From positions 2,388,001-2,452,000 of the forward strand of contig NZ_CP065424.1 in assembly GCF_017809215.1 (NCBI RefSeq): 64,000 nt of DNA. The letters run 5' to 3'. This document shows positions 35,487-44,277 of this stretch, one piece after another (within the stretch, counting starts at the first letter, position 1; every line of letters begins with the position of its first letter). Made by a program: the position numbers and the translations under genes. This DNA comes from Heyndrickxia oleronia (GTDB lineage: Bacteria > Bacillota > Bacilli > Bacillales > Bacillaceae_C). The notes beneath the pieces are model-generated. The model made no database searches. It was not told the DNA's origin and was given only the letters and a program-made list of their open reading frames with translations.

Positions 35487-35519
35487 ACTATTTGAAGCTA
35501 GTTATGTCCCAGCCTCTTT

Positions 35520-36012
35520 AGAATTATCCTATACGTTCGCTATTTTTAACTTTTTGCTAAGGTTCTATTAGAACAACTGCTTATTCTAGCCAAAACCCCT
35601 GAACTAAACTCAGTGATTTTCATTTCGTAGGGGGAGAGTAACAACTCCTAAACTTGTTTACCACAGTATTTCATCTAAATTAAATAATTTTTTATTTGAG
35701 CACTACATTGTTTAATTCCAATTTCTTCTCCAAATTTAACCTAAAGTTTATTTGCTGGTTTTCTTGCTTTAGGGAACTCTTCTGGTTTTTCCAACAAGCA
35801 CATTTAGTTTTAGAAAATCATTAAAAGTTTCTATGAAGAGTTATAGATTCACAGAGGTTCTTCAGATTTTAATTGAATTAAATGGCAGTTCAACTAATTT
35901 GGCTAGTGAATGTCGAATAACAATTACAAAACCTAGGAGGAAATTATTGAAGTATATAGAAATTATTGATCAATTGGCGAAATAGTCAAAAAATTAATAG
36001 AGGTGAGAAAAG
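35520..36012. other. Intergenic region with a broken short ORF
   Basis: About 490 bases. Near its right end TAGGAGGAAATTATTG gives a good site and a TTG start for MKYIEIIDQLAK, then a stop (35985); the adjacent frame continues IVKKLIEVRKGG over the next gene's start. This may be a decayed small gene. The rest holds nothing recognisable. Confidence 0.4.
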
Positions 36013-36456
36013 GTGGAACAAAAACAACAAATTAAAGGGAAATTAGGGAAAACCATTCAAGTACGATTAGTCTCCGATTTAAAAAAATCTCAGGAATACT
36101 ACCGTGATGTATTAGGATGTAAAATTGATGGTTGGGGGCACGCAGAACGAGACGGAATGATTATCATTCTTCAACAGTCAAACTCCCCAGAAGATGTACG
36201 ACCAAACGCTGTATCCAAAAAGCGTTTAGATTATCCTACAGATTGGGAAGGGCCTGATTTTGGATGGGACACGTATATTCATGTTAGTTGGGATGACCAG
36301 GACACTCTAGTTGAAGAAGTTCGAGGAAAAGGGGGAGAGATTGCAGTCGAGCCATTTATAGGTGCACACGGCAATTGGGAGTTTAAAAATGCCTGTATAA
36401 AAGACCCCGATGGATACAATATCGTATTAGGTTCAATGCGAGAAATTCAGCAATAA
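36013..36456 (+). CDS. VOC-family (glyoxalase/bleomycin resistance-like) protein
   Basis: 147 residues from GTG 36013 behind AGAGGTGAG. Two beta-alpha-beta-beta-beta halves: TIQVRLVSDLKKSQEYYRDV-LGC and TYIHVSWDDQDTLVEEVRGK, ending KDPDGYNIVLGS, the usual metal-site strand. VOC enzymes include lyases, dioxygenases and drug-binding proteins; activity is not predictable. Stands alone. Confidence 0.82.
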   Translation: MEQKQQIKGKLGKTIQVRLVSDLKKSQEYYRDVLGCKIDGWGHAERDGMIIILQQSNSPEDVRPNAVSKKRLDYPTDWEGPDFGWDTYIHVSWDDQDTLVEEVRGKGGEIAVEPFIGAHGNWEFKNACIKDPDGYNIVLGSMREIQQ

Positions 36457-36812
36457 TCTTAAATTCGATTACACATATCTAAAAAATAAATCATATATCT
36501 TGTTCAACTAGAGGGGGGACATGTATGTAACAACAGACGTAGTTGCAACACCTCCTTTTTTTATCGATCAAACTGGGCAGGTTAAAGCCTATTGAAACAA
36601 TCTTCATTGTTTGATGACATGATTCAACCGCAAAGTATAAGGCGCCAATTCTAAAATTCTTCCATTACTGGACGAAGGAATAAAGGTGATTTTAAGCTAT
36701 GTAAATGTTTTTCAACACATTTGTACGACTTATTTGCATAGATACAGTATTGATTTGTGATGATGTTGCATAGCCATCCATATAGGTATCAAACTATTTT
36801 TAAGAAATATTG
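36457..36812. other. Intergenic region
   Basis: About 350 bases upstream of the PadR cassette; no gene seen. Base composition is A+T-rich, unlike the cassette that follows. Confidence 0.45.
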
Positions 36813-36927
36813 TTGACATCCTTGCTACTCGGTGATACGATGTACTTGTAATTAGTAATACTGAATAGTGAAAATTTTACAAAGCTATTCAGTAAAAAAA
36901 TTTGCTTCAGTACTATGTGGTACTGAA
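36813..36927 (+). promoter_or_regulatory. Promoter and twin operators of the PadR cassette
   Basis: TTGACA (36813-36818), 17-base spacer, TACGAT (36836-36841). Downstream are TACTGAATAG / CTATTCAGTA (36859-36894) and TTCAGTAC-N6-GTACTGAA (36906-36927). Closely similar palindromes recur before the ABC genes at 37711-37790, as expected for one PadR repressor controlling both. Confidence 0.7.
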
Positions 36928-36960
36928 TATAAGTCAGACTAAATAGAGGTGGCATCGAGC

Positions 36961-37281
36961 ATGGAAAATTTAACTGAAATGCTGAAGGGTTCGCTGGAAG
37001 GCTGCGTCTTAGAAATCATCAGCCGCCAAGAAACCTATGGCTACGAGATTACCCGCCGCCTGAACGATCTTGGGTTTACCGAAGTCGTGGAAGGGACGGT
37101 CTACACTATCCTCGTACGATTAGAAAAGAAAAAACTTGTGAACATTGAAAAGAAGCCGTCAGATATGGGGCCGCCCCGCAAGTTTTACACGCTTAATGAG
37201 GCTGGACGCAAGGAACTTGAATTGTTTTGGGAAAAATGGGATTTTGTATCATCAAAAATTAATGTCTTGAAGTCTACCTAG
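36961..37281 (+). CDS. PadR-family repressor of the ABC cassette
   Basis: 106 residues from ATG 36961 behind AGAGGTGG. Compact PadR winged helix: LKGSLEGCVLEIISRQETYG-YEITRRL, EVVEGTVYTILVRLEKKKLV, wing GPPRKFYTLNEAGRKELELF. Members of this size control drug-efflux or DUF1048 operons. It probably binds the CTGAATA/TATTCAG palindromes before itself and before the ABC genes. The gene and its neighbours are visibly richer in G+C than the surroundings. Confidence 0.9.
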   Translation: MENLTEMLKGSLEGCVLEIISRQETYGYEITRRLNDLGFTEVVEGTVYTILVRLEKKKLVNIEKKPSDMGPPRKFYTLNEAGRKELELFWEKWDFVSSKINVLKST

Positions 37282-37351
37282 CTTCATAAGATATTCCATC
37301 CGATATTTTTGGTGTGTCTTGTTTAGCTTTATAAAAAAGGAGGAAAATAAC

Positions 37352-37693
37352 ATGATGGAAATGTTCAAAAAAATGATAGGTGATAAAAAGGAATACAAGA
37401 TGATGATGGCACGTGTTGAAGCCATGCCAGAGGACTATCAGTATGTATTTAAGAAAATTCAAAACTATATGTGGAAATTCACAGCGGGCAACGGGATGGA
37501 TATGTTACAAATACAGTATGAATTAATTGATTTGTTCGAAGCAGGTGCAGCCGAAGGCAGACAAGTGCTGGAAATTACGGGAGATGATGTGGCGTCCTTT
37601 GCTGATGAGCTAGTGGCAAATGCAAAAACCTACTTTGCCAAGTATCGTGAAGATTTGAATGAGAGTATCTTGAAGCGCTTGGGAAAAAAATAA
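37352..37693 (+). CDS. DUF1048-family protein
   Basis: 113 residues from ATG 37352 behind AAAGGAGG. All-helical, Met-rich N-terminus (MMEMFKKMIGDKKEYKMMMA), then YQYVFKKIQNYMWKF, and LIDLFEAGAAEGRQVLEITG, the DUF1048 pattern. DUF1048 genes recur next to PadR and ABC genes in Firmicutes; the role is unknown. Located between the regulator and the transporter, with a further operator before the latter. Confidence 0.85.
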   Translation: MMEMFKKMIGDKKEYKMMMARVEAMPEDYQYVFKKIQNYMWKFTAGNGMDMLQIQYELIDLFEAGAAEGRQVLEITGDDVASFADELVANAKTYFAKYREDLNESILKRLGKK

Positions 37694-37710
37694 ACTCATA
37701 AATAATACCG

Positions 37711-37790
37711 ACTGAATAGCTGGTTATAAATGTGAATTGCCACCTTCGTTATTCAGTTATATTTTTCATTCAGTACTAAGTAATACAGAA
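37711..37790 (+). promoter_or_regulatory. Second operator cluster of the PadR cassette
   Basis: ACTGAATA (37711-37718) with TATTCAGT (37750-37757), and TTCAGTAC (37769-37776) followed by a partial GTACTGAA. Same half-sites as at 36859-36927. Confidence 0.6.
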
Positions 37791-37861
37791 TATCAGTGAG
37801 ACTAAGTAGATAGTAAAGTAATCTACGCTCAAAAGGTACTTTTTAAGAGGAGGAGATAAGT

Positions 37862-38623
37862 ATGGGCAATGTAGCGATTTCTGTAAAAGCGTTAAAAAAA
37901 TCCTTTAAAGATAAAGAAGTTTTAAAGGGGGTGGATTTTGAGGTGCGGCCTGGCGAAATTTTCGCTCTGCTTGGCTCAAATGGAGCGGGTAAGACGACGA
38001 CGGTCAACATCCTCTCGACACTGTTGAAGCCTGATTGTGGTGAAGTAAGTATTTGCGGATATAACGTTCAGCGTCAACCGGATCAGGTTCGCCAGAGCAT
38101 TAGCTTAACAGGGCAGTTCGCAGCTTTAGATGGCATGCTTACTGGTCGGGAAAACCTGATGATGATCGCCAAATTGCGAGGAGTTGCCAACGCCGCACAA
38201 GTTGCAGACAGTCTTCTTGAAAGATTCAGCATGACGGATACGGCCAATCGCCGGGTGGAGCAATATTCAGGTGGGATGAAGCGTCGTATTGACATTGCCA
38301 TGAGCCTGATCGGAAAGCCAGCAGTCATTTTTCTCGACGAACCGACGACAGGTCTTGATCCCGAAGCACGGATTGAAGTCTGGGATACCGTCAAGGAACT
38401 TGCCAACGGAGGCACAACCATCTTGCTGACGACCCAGTATCTGGAGGAAGCGGAACAATTGGCGGATCGTATCGCAATTCTGCATGATGGAAAAATTATC
38501 ACGACCGGTACCCTTACCGAACTCAAAGAAATGTTTCCGCCAGCGAAAGTAGAGTTCATTGAAAAGCAGCCGACATTGGAGGAAATTTTCCTTGCAATCA
38601 TCGGCAAAAAGGAGGAAATGTAA
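37862..38623 (+). CDS. DrrA-type ABC transporter ATPase
   Basis: 253 residues, ATG behind AAGAGGAGGAG. Walker A GSNGAGKTT, Q-loop TGQFAALDGMLTGREN, signature YSGGMKRRIDIAM, Walker B VIFLDEPTTGLDP, H-loop TTQYLEEAE. The TGQ and TTQYL forms are typical of daunorubicin-resistance (DrrA) ATPases, which export hydrophobic drugs with a DrrB permease. Codon use is G+C-rich, roughly half by eye against about a third in neighbours, which suggests recent transfer of the cassette. Confidence 0.9.
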   Translation: MGNVAISVKALKKSFKDKEVLKGVDFEVRPGEIFALLGSNGAGKTTTVNILSTLLKPDCGEVSICGYNVQRQPDQVRQSISLTGQFAALDGMLTGRENLMMIAKLRGVANAAQVADSLLERFSMTDTANRRVEQYSGGMKRRIDIAMSLIGKPAVIFLDEPTTGLDPEARIEVWDTVKELANGGTTILLTTQYLEEAEQLADRIAILHDGKIITTGTLTELKEMFPPAKVEFIEKQPTLEEIFLAIIGKKEEM

Positions 38624-39373
38624 ATGAAAAGCAAAACAGGGGTATTACTAGGACGTTTAATGCGCAATATCATGCGGAGCCCGGATACAATTATCACGGT
38701 GGCGATTACACCGATTATGATGATGCTGCTGTTTGTCTACGTATTTGGTGGCGCCATAAAGTCAGGCGCGGACAACTACGTCAATTATCTATTGCCAGGA
38801 ATTTTGTTGATGGCTATCGCTTCCGGCGTCGCATATACGTCCCTACGGTTGTTTACGGATGTAAAGAGTGGACTGATGGCACGTTTCATTACTATGCCAA
38901 TTAAGCGCTCGTCGGTATTATGGGCTCACGTGTTAACTTCGCTTGTTTCCAATGCACTTACAGTCGTGGTGGTTATCCTCGTCGCACTCTTGATGGGCTT
39001 CCGTTCGAACGCTGATATTCTGCATTGGCTCGCGGTAGCTGGAATACTTGGGCTATTTACACTAGCTCTAACGTGGCTGGCTGTCATTCCCGGATTGAAA
39101 GCGAAGTCTATGGAAGGAGCGACAGCCTATTCGTACCCGCTAATTTTTCTACCGTTTATCAGTTCGGCCTTTGTCCCCACCGAAACTATGCCTAAAATTG
39201 TCCGTGCATTCGCTGAGAATCAGCCAGTGACTTCAATCGTGAATGCGATTCGAGCTCTCTTATATAAAGGGGATGTTGGCAATGATATCTGGATCGCGCT
39301 TACTTGGTGCGTTGGCATCATGGTTATCGCCTACTTTTTCGCTAGCAAGCAATTTAAACGCCAGTTAGGGTAA
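38624..39373 (+). CDS. DrrB-type ABC transporter permease
   Basis: 249 residues; ATG directly after the ATPase stop with AGGAGG inside its end. Six membrane spans of the ABC-2 family: TIITVAITPIMMMLLFVYVF, NYLLPGILLMAIASGVAY, LTVVVVILVALLMGF, LGLFTLALTWLAVIPGL, YSYPLIFLPFISSAF, CVGIMVIAYFFAS, with the conserved FVPTETMP motif. Partner of the preceding ATPase in an export pump of unknown substrate. Confidence 0.9.
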   Translation: MKSKTGVLLGRLMRNIMRSPDTIITVAITPIMMMLLFVYVFGGAIKSGADNYVNYLLPGILLMAIASGVAYTSLRLFTDVKSGLMARFITMPIKRSSVLWAHVLTSLVSNALTVVVVILVALLMGFRSNADILHWLAVAGILGLFTLALTWLAVIPGLKAKSMEGATAYSYPLIFLPFISSAFVPTETMPKIVRAFAENQPVTSIVNAIRALLYKGDVGNDIWIALTWCVGIMVIAYFFASKQFKRQLG

Positions 39374-39775
39374 ACTGCACTATTTTGTTGAGCTAGATCA
39401 ATAATCAACTGATGAATCATTATCCCGACGTGTGGTTTGCCAGTCATGCTGTAGAAGACAGTGGGGTGTTCTCTTTCGCGGAAGGAAAATATAACCCAAA
39501 TAATTGACAGTATAAGAGTAAATGACGAAGCCAAACTGCTTTAATGAATGAACTATGGATTACATATCAGTTGGGATGTGATTCATAGTTTTTTCAATTG
39601 TTAACTAGATTTTGACAAGTATTCTATAAGCAGATCATCCGTCCATTCTTTAGATGGATTATTAAACTTTTTCTCATGATAAATATAATCAGGGATGCTT
39701 TTTTTGTTTTTCGAATAGTTCTGTTAAATTATAAAAATGGGAGCCGCTTATTTAAGACGTTTCCCCATATAAAAT
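39374..39775. other. Intergenic region after the ABC cassette
   Basis: About 400 bases with a terminator at 39551-39594 and no supported gene. GTTCTGTTAAA at 39718 faintly resembles the IS1595 terminal repeat found at 24179. Confidence 0.45.
39551..39594 (+). terminator. Terminator after ABC cassette
   Basis: AACTATG-GATTACAT and ATGTGATT-CATAGTT pair with one mismatch, followed by T6. Confidence 0.7.
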
Positions 39776-40414
39776 TCAATTAAATACTTTTTCAATCTTA
39801 GGTCTGTCATAGTCTAAAATCCAGTCATTGTACCTGCTATAAACATCTCTTATTGTGGCGGATGAAGTGGCCAACAAATCACAACCTCTATCATCGTAAA
39901 CGTGAAAGATGGTTTTTCTATTGATATTAATGAAGTATACCCTGTGGAAAATTCTCGGTTCCAAACCCATGTCTTGATTGCAAATTGCTTTTAGCAATGA
40001 AACATATTTAAAATCGGATGTTTTGCATTTTAGAGTAAATCTGTGAGTTTTATACGTGCCTTCTTCATCATCTTCTGGAAAAATATAAGGCAGTTCTTGA
40101 TATTTTAAACTAAACAATAATGGTTTCTTAACATAGAGGCGAAAATTCTTTAACTGATGCTTTAGGTTTTTCCCTTTAACAAAATCATTGACATCTATCA
40201 CTACAAAAATATCTTCTGTTGGAGAATGTACGGATTCAAATAAAGTAATCGCCCTTTTATAACACCTCAATATATAGGGGTTGTTTGGATAATCATAATC
40301 CCTTTTCCACTCTACACCAAGTTCAAAACGAATCCCAATATCCCAACTATAAAATAAAGGTGGTCTAAGCTCTAAATTGGGGTAATTTTTGTGCATAAAC
40401 TCATTTAACTGCAT
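39776..40414 (-). CDS. DUF3885-domain protein
   Basis: 212 residues. C-terminal block FININRKTIFHVYDDRGCDL, TIRDVYSRYNDWILDYDRPK matches the DUF3885 pattern (YDDRGCD ... WILDYDR); the N-terminal block YSWDIGIRFELG and CYKRAITLFE is also typical. Function unknown. It lies directly downstream, same strand, of a decayed IS1595 transposase, the same arrangement as the passenger gene of the intact element at 24-26 kb. The start ATG lacks a strong ribosome site (TGAGGTG is upstream). Confidence 0.82.
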   Translation of the reverse strand: MQLNEFMHKNYPNLELRPPLFYSWDIGIRFELGVEWKRDYDYPNNPYILRCYKRAITLFESVHSPTEDIFVVIDVNDFVKGKNLKHQLKNFRLYVKKPLLFSLKYQELPYIFPEDDEEGTYKTHRFTLKCKTSDFKYVSLLKAICNQDMGLEPRIFHRVYFININRKTIFHVYDDRGCDLLATSSATIRDVYSRYNDWILDYDRPKIEKVFN

Positions 40415-40444
40415 TTTAACACCTCATAGTCACTATTTATTGGT

Positions 40445-40795
40445 TCAACTGACCCAAAATTTGGACTCCCGTAAACTATCATAAATCACTGTCCTTTCTA
40501 ATACAAATGATGTTAGCAAAAATTCTTTAATGTGTTGTTTTGTCCTATCATTACTACGACTTTCTATAAACAAGAACCAAGCAAGGTAATTGTCTAGATA
40601 TTTAGTAGCGGCACCTTTAAAACGGTCAAGCCATTTTGTCATTCGAGAATGAAAGTTGTTCCCATTTTAAATATAATAAAAGCCTTTAAAACGTACTTCC
40701 CATCTTCTGACTTGATTTCGGTAATGATCTAATCCTTTTTCTTTGACATAGGTTTTGTAGGCTCTCCAAGCGTCAGTTACAAGTACATTGTCGGA
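40445..40795 (-). pseudogene. IS1595-family transposase remnant
   Basis: Reading leftwards: VTDAWRAYKTYVKEKGLDHY, then a frameshifted stretch, NGNNFHSRMTKWLDRFKG, AATKYLDNYLAWFLFIESR. This corresponds to the C-terminal third of the transposase at 24259 (LCTDAWRAFKTYA ... NYLAWFQVLESI) but from a distinct element. The N-terminal two thirds are missing. Confidence 0.85.
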
Positions 40796-40949
40796 ATAAA
40801 AAAAGAAGGTTTTTATTATATAAAAAGGATTTGTCTTTGGAAATAAACGATATTAATTAGTATTTAATTGAAAAATACAATTAAAATATTCTTATTATTT
40901 AGATATCTAGCAACTTACTGTAAAATTATATTAGAGGAGTGTGATACAA

Positions 40950-41945
40950 ATGAAAGCACAGGTGATTAAAAGATTTGGAGGTCCATCTGTTTTTGAGCTT
41001 GCTGCGGTTCCTAAACCTGACCCAATTTCTGGGCATGTTGTCATTCATGTAAAGGCAACGAGTGTAAATCCAATCGATACAAAGATTCGCAGTGGAGCCG
41101 TACCTGCAGTTGCTCCAGAGTTTCCCGCTGTGTTACATAGTGATGTAGCAGGAGTTGTTGTAGATGTCGGAGAGGATGTAACAGAGTTTAAGGTTGGTGA
41201 CGAAGTCTATGGTTGCGCAGGTGGTGTAAAAGGAACAAGTGGTGCCCTTGCAGAATATATGCTAGCGGATGTACAACTTCTAGCTCATAAACCAAAAAAT
41301 ATAACGATGGCACAAGCAGCGGCACTTCCTTTAGTAACAATTACTGCGTGGGAGTCTCTTTATAAGCGGGCAAATGTTCAAAGCGGACAAACTGTACTTA
41401 TCCACGCTGCCACTGGGGGAGTAGGGCATGTGGGAATCCAACTGGCCAAGCTTGCAGGCGCAAAAGTATATACAACTGCTTCATCTGAGGAAAAGTTAAT
41501 TATTGGAAAACGCTTAGGGGCAGATGTGTCCATTAATTATCGCGAACTATCTGTGGAAGAGTACGTAAAGGAACATACAGATGGAAAAGGATTTGACATT
41601 GTGTTTGATACAGTCGGCGGTGAAAACCTCGATCGGTCGTTTCAGGCTTCTGCCACATACGGAACTGTATTAGCAATCGCAGCTCGCTCGACACATGATT
41701 TGTCTCCTCTCCATGCCAAGGCACTATCTTTACATGTCACTTTTATGCTTTTAAAAATAATTGATAAGGAAAAAAGGCAGGAATATGGTGAGATATTACG
41801 AGAAACAACAAAACTTGTAGAAGAAGGAAAACTACAACCTCTAATCGATGAAAGGGTTTTTAATTTTGATCAAGTAATGGAAGCACATACCTTATTGGAA
41901 TCTAATATGGCCATTGGTAAAGTCGTGTTGACAAATGAATGGTAA
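40950..41945 (+). CDS. Zinc-independent MDR oxidoreductase (quinone reductase-like)
   Basis: 331 residues from ATG 40950 behind AGAGGAGTG. GroES-like N-terminal domain (VIHVKATSVNPIDTKIRSG, LHSDVAGVVVDVGEDV) and Rossmann domain with the GGVGHVGIQLAKLAGA NADPH motif. The structural zinc cysteines of alcohol dehydrogenases are absent, which favours the quinone oxidoreductase/crotonyl reductase-like branch. It reduces quinones or enals, substrate unknown. Monocistronic. Confidence 0.87.
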   Translation: MKAQVIKRFGGPSVFELAAVPKPDPISGHVVIHVKATSVNPIDTKIRSGAVPAVAPEFPAVLHSDVAGVVVDVGEDVTEFKVGDEVYGCAGGVKGTSGALAEYMLADVQLLAHKPKNITMAQAAALPLVTITAWESLYKRANVQSGQTVLIHAATGGVGHVGIQLAKLAGAKVYTTASSEEKLIIGKRLGADVSINYRELSVEEYVKEHTDGKGFDIVFDTVGGENLDRSFQASATYGTVLAIAARSTHDLSPLHAKALSLHVTFMLLKIIDKEKRQEYGEILRETTKLVEEGKLQPLIDERVFNFDQVMEAHTLLESNMAIGKVVLTNEW

Positions 41946-42133
41946 TTAATTAGCAATGGATATATTTTGCTTGAATTGTTTCTTTCGTATATAAAAATAA
42001 TCTATGATATTTTTGAAAATCACAACCTTGCCACCATATTTTCTAATAAAAATGAGGAACATAGATGCTCCCTATTTGGGAGTACATCCAAGGAAGTATA
42101 ATAATTAGGAAAAGCTATAAAGGGGATAAAAGT

Positions 42134-42961
42134 ATGCTAAAAGAACCATTTCACATTGCAGTACCAACGGCATTTTTTGAAGATGAATCTATTAATATTC
42201 AAGGAACTATAGATCATATAAGGTAATTATATAAACAAGGAGTAAAATCGGTTCTAGTCTGCGGTACAACTGGAGAACAACATAGCTTAAATAGTAATGA
42301 AAAAATCGAAATACTTGATCGGATAGTAAGAGAAAAAGAACTCATTAATAATATGGAAATTATCTTTGGTGTTTCTTCCATTAGGCAGAAAGAAGCAGAG
42401 GAATTAGCTAAAAACATTCGTGATACAAATATATCAGGTATTTTACTTGGATACCCGCCTTATATACTACCGACACAAGCAGAAGCATTAATATATACAA
42501 AAACCATTATTAATCATTGTAAAAAGCCAACTATTTTATATAATAATCCAAATCGAACCGGATTTGATTTATCACTAGAAAGTATTATTCAGTTAAGTAA
42601 TATGGAATTAGTAGTTGGAATAAAAGAAGCAGGAAGAAAAGAAAGAGTTCAACTATTAAAAAAAGAAATGAAAAGAAATGACTTCTATTATTATGCTGGT
42701 GGAGAATCTGAATTGGATGAGAAAGTGATTCTTGGGTTTGATCGTCTTTCCTCGATTGCTGGAAATTTATATCCAATAGAAATCAGCGAATGGTTTAAAA
42801 AATTAGTTTCTAGGCAAGAAATTACTAAACAAGAGCGGCTAAGGATAGAAGACATTTTACTAAAGGTTTATCAAGGTTCACCCTTAATAAATATTAAAGA
42901 AAATATTAATAAAAAGGGAATACCTATCGGAATTTGCAGGAGTCCAATCGGAAATCAATAA
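42134..42961 (+). pseudogene. DapA-like aldolase/lyase gene with internal stop
   Basis: From ATG 42134 (site AAAGGGGATAAAAG) the frame reads MLKEPFHIAVPTAFFEDESI, NIQGTIDHIR, then TAA at 42224-42226, and resumes in the same frame LYKQGVKSVLVCGTTGEQHS, YNNPNRTGFDL, IKEAGRK to 42961. Relatives of dihydrodipicolinate synthase / N-acetylneuraminate lyase have GTTGE, the Tyr of YNNP and the Schiff-base Lys of IKE, all kept here. A single base change explains the stop. The part after the stop could restart at 42353 but would lack the first third of the barrel. Confidence 0.85.
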
Positions 42962-42977
42962 TCAAATAAGAAGCGGT

Positions 42978-43009
42978 ATGAACAGGGTGTTTATGCACTC
43001 CTGTTTCAT
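42978..43009 (+). terminator. Hairpin after the DapA-like pseudogene
   Basis: ATGAACAGGGTG and CACTCCTGTTTCAT pair with two mismatches around TTTATG; weak T-rich tail. Confidence 0.55.
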
Positions 43010-43203
43010 TACTATCTTTATTTATATTACAATTTTTGTGGTTTTTGTGTCACTAGGTTCATCTTCATGCTTATCTAATGTTTTATGTTCAACCTTTCTT
43101 TCTTCATGAATGACATTAACGGATAAGAGATCTATTGGTAATTCTACTTATGAAACATCTAATACTTTTTAACCTATAAATTATTGTACTATATAAAAAT
43201 AGC

Positions 43204-43231
43204 AAAATCAGAGGTAAGCACCTCTGATTTT
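43204..43231 (-). terminator. msrA terminator
   Basis: AAAATCAGAGGT-AAGC-ACCTCTGATTTT perfect 12-bp stem touching the msrA stop codon; the minus-strand tail is TTTTGCTATTTTT. Confidence 0.82.
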
Positions 43232-43766
43232 AGTTTTTATCATTCCAGTGTGAAGCAATAAATTCATCACGACCTGATTTTTTTCGATCTTCCATGTACT
43301 CTTCTTTACTTTTTTTATAAAAATCCTGATGGTAATCTTCAGCAGGATAGAATGTAGCAGCAGGAAGTATTTTTGTGACAATTGGTTTTTTAAATTTTCC
43401 ACTGTCACTTAAGTTTTTCTTAGAGATTTCTGCTAATTTCTTCTGTTCTTCGGAATGATAAAATATCGCCGTCCTATAGGAATCTCCACGATCATGAAAT
43501 TGACCACCGTCATCGGTCGGATCAATTTGCTGCCAGTAAATTTCAAGTAATTTTTCATACGAAAATATACTAGGGTCAAATGTAATTTGAACGACTTCAT
43601 AATGTCCTGAAGTACCCGACTTTACATCTTTATATGTTGGGTTCTCAATATGACCACCAGAGTACCCCGAAATTACACGATCAATTCCATCCCATTGGTC
43701 AAAGGGCTTGACCATACACCAAAAACAACCACCTGCAAAAGTCGCTTTTTCTAATTGCTTATCCAT
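43230..43766 (-). CDS. msrA: Peptide methionine sulfoxide reductase A
   Basis: 178 residues from ATG 43766 (AAAAAGG upstream), full length. The active-site motif GGCFWC lies at residues 11-16; [27 protein letters not shown] and [18 protein letters not shown] follow as in all MsrA proteins. It reduces methionine-S-sulfoxide in proteins using thioredoxin. No MsrB is fused or adjacent. Relatives have GCFWC followed by M(V/E)xPF as here. Confidence 0.95.
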   Translation of the reverse strand: MDKQLEKATFAGGCFWCMVKPFDQWDGIDRVISGYSGGHIENPTYKDVKSGTSGHYEVVQITFDPSIFSYEKLLEIYWQQIDPTDDGGQFHDRGDSYRTAIFYHSEEQKKLAEISKKNLSDSGKFKKPIVTKILPAATFYPAEDYHQDFYKKSKEEYMEDRKKSGRDEFIASHWNDKN

Positions 43767-43811
43767 CCTTTTTCCCCCATAGTAAAAATCAGTATAATCG
43801 GATAATATCAT

Positions 43812-43957
43812 TTTTCTGCATAATAAAGCAATGAATTAAATTTCAGCATTCACATATTGACAATCACATAATTTTCAAGTAATTTAATAAGCATAATGGT
43901 AATAAACTTACCAATATTAACCTAGTTATTGATTCCCTTAATAAAGGAGATAATTTT
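43812..43957. other. Probable promoter region of the leader transcript
   Basis: A+T-rich intergenic segment between msrA and the 7-codon leader. TTGACA at 43857-43862 and a weaker downstream AT-rich box (around 43880) could start the leader transcript; the -10 is not clear. Confidence 0.35.
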
Positions 43958-43981
43958 ATGTTTGGTGTCGTTCTTAACTAA
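43958..43981 (+). CDS. Leader peptide MFGVVLN of the MutS2-like gene
   Basis: ATG 43958 is eight bases after AAAGGAG, as good as any gene start here, yet the ORF has only seven codons and a TAA. Its last four codons (TCGTTCTTAAC, 43968-43978) are exactly complementary to GTTAAGAACGA at 44077-44087, so a ribosome on the leader would block that pairing. Two intrinsic terminators separate it from the gene at 44278. Interpretation as a regulatory leader is inference, but the architecture is that of antibiotic-induced attenuators. Confidence 0.7.
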   Translation: MFGVVLN

Positions 43982-44117
43982 TCCGTAATTTCATACGGTC
44001 ACACTTTTCATTGACGTTGCTTGTGAAAAAATTTTTCACAACATACGTTTATTTAAGTATGGTAAAAAGTGTGAATGTTAAGAACGATAATCATGGCAGA
44101 TAGAAGATCATTCTACG

Positions 44118-44146
44118 AAAGCTATGTCTATTGGCATAGCTTTTTT
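44118..44146 (+). terminator. MutS2-like leader terminator 1
   Basis: AAAGCTATG-N8-CATAGCTTT followed by a run of six T residues overlapping the stem end. Confidence 0.85.
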
Positions 44147-44224
44147 ATGCTCTCATGAAATTTGGGAGGATATAACTAGGTAGAAACAATAACAAAGTAT
44201 TTATTTTGTTAAAACACTTCTAAG

Positions 44225-44258
44225 CGTAATGAACAATTGTTCATTACGTTTTTTTTTA
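44225..44258 (+). terminator. MutS2-like leader terminator 2
   Basis: CGTAATGAACAA / TTGTTCATTACG, a fully palindromic 24-base hairpin, followed by ten T residues, only 20 bases before the gene's start codon. Confidence 0.88.
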
Positions 44259-44277
44259 TTATAAGGAGGCTATTATT

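Larger units (their letters stand above)
33691..35516 (+). mobile_element. IS1182-family insertion sequence, about 1.83 kb
   Basis: Ends GAGGCTGGGACAAAAC and, inverted, GAGGCTGGGACATAAC; flanking A/T bases may extend the repeat by three. Contains one intact transposase gene and two near-terminal perfect hairpins. No clear target duplication was found, as is common for this family. Confidence 0.88.
43982..44277 (+). promoter_or_regulatory. Attenuator leader of the MutS2-like gene
   Basis: Hairpins in order: CCGTA / TACGG (43983-43998); CACACTTTT (44000-44008) with AAAAGTGTG (44065-44073), enclosing TTGTGAAAAA / TTTTTCACAA (44020-44041); TCGTTCTTAAC (43968) with GTTAAGAACGA (44077); TAGAA / TTCTA (44101-44115); then terminators at 44118-44146 and 44225-44258. 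The ribosome site AAGGAGG is at 44263. The nested pairing places the leader codons inside the long stem. Confidence 0.7.

Noticed and set aside
37274..37462. 62-codon minus-strand frame near DUF1048
   Set aside because: Overlaps the ribosome site and start of the DUF1048 gene on the other strand; no support.
38083..38697. 204-codon minus-strand frame inside the DrrA-like gene
   Set aside because: Antisense of a G+C-rich conserved ATPase gene; long frames on the opposite strand are expected there.
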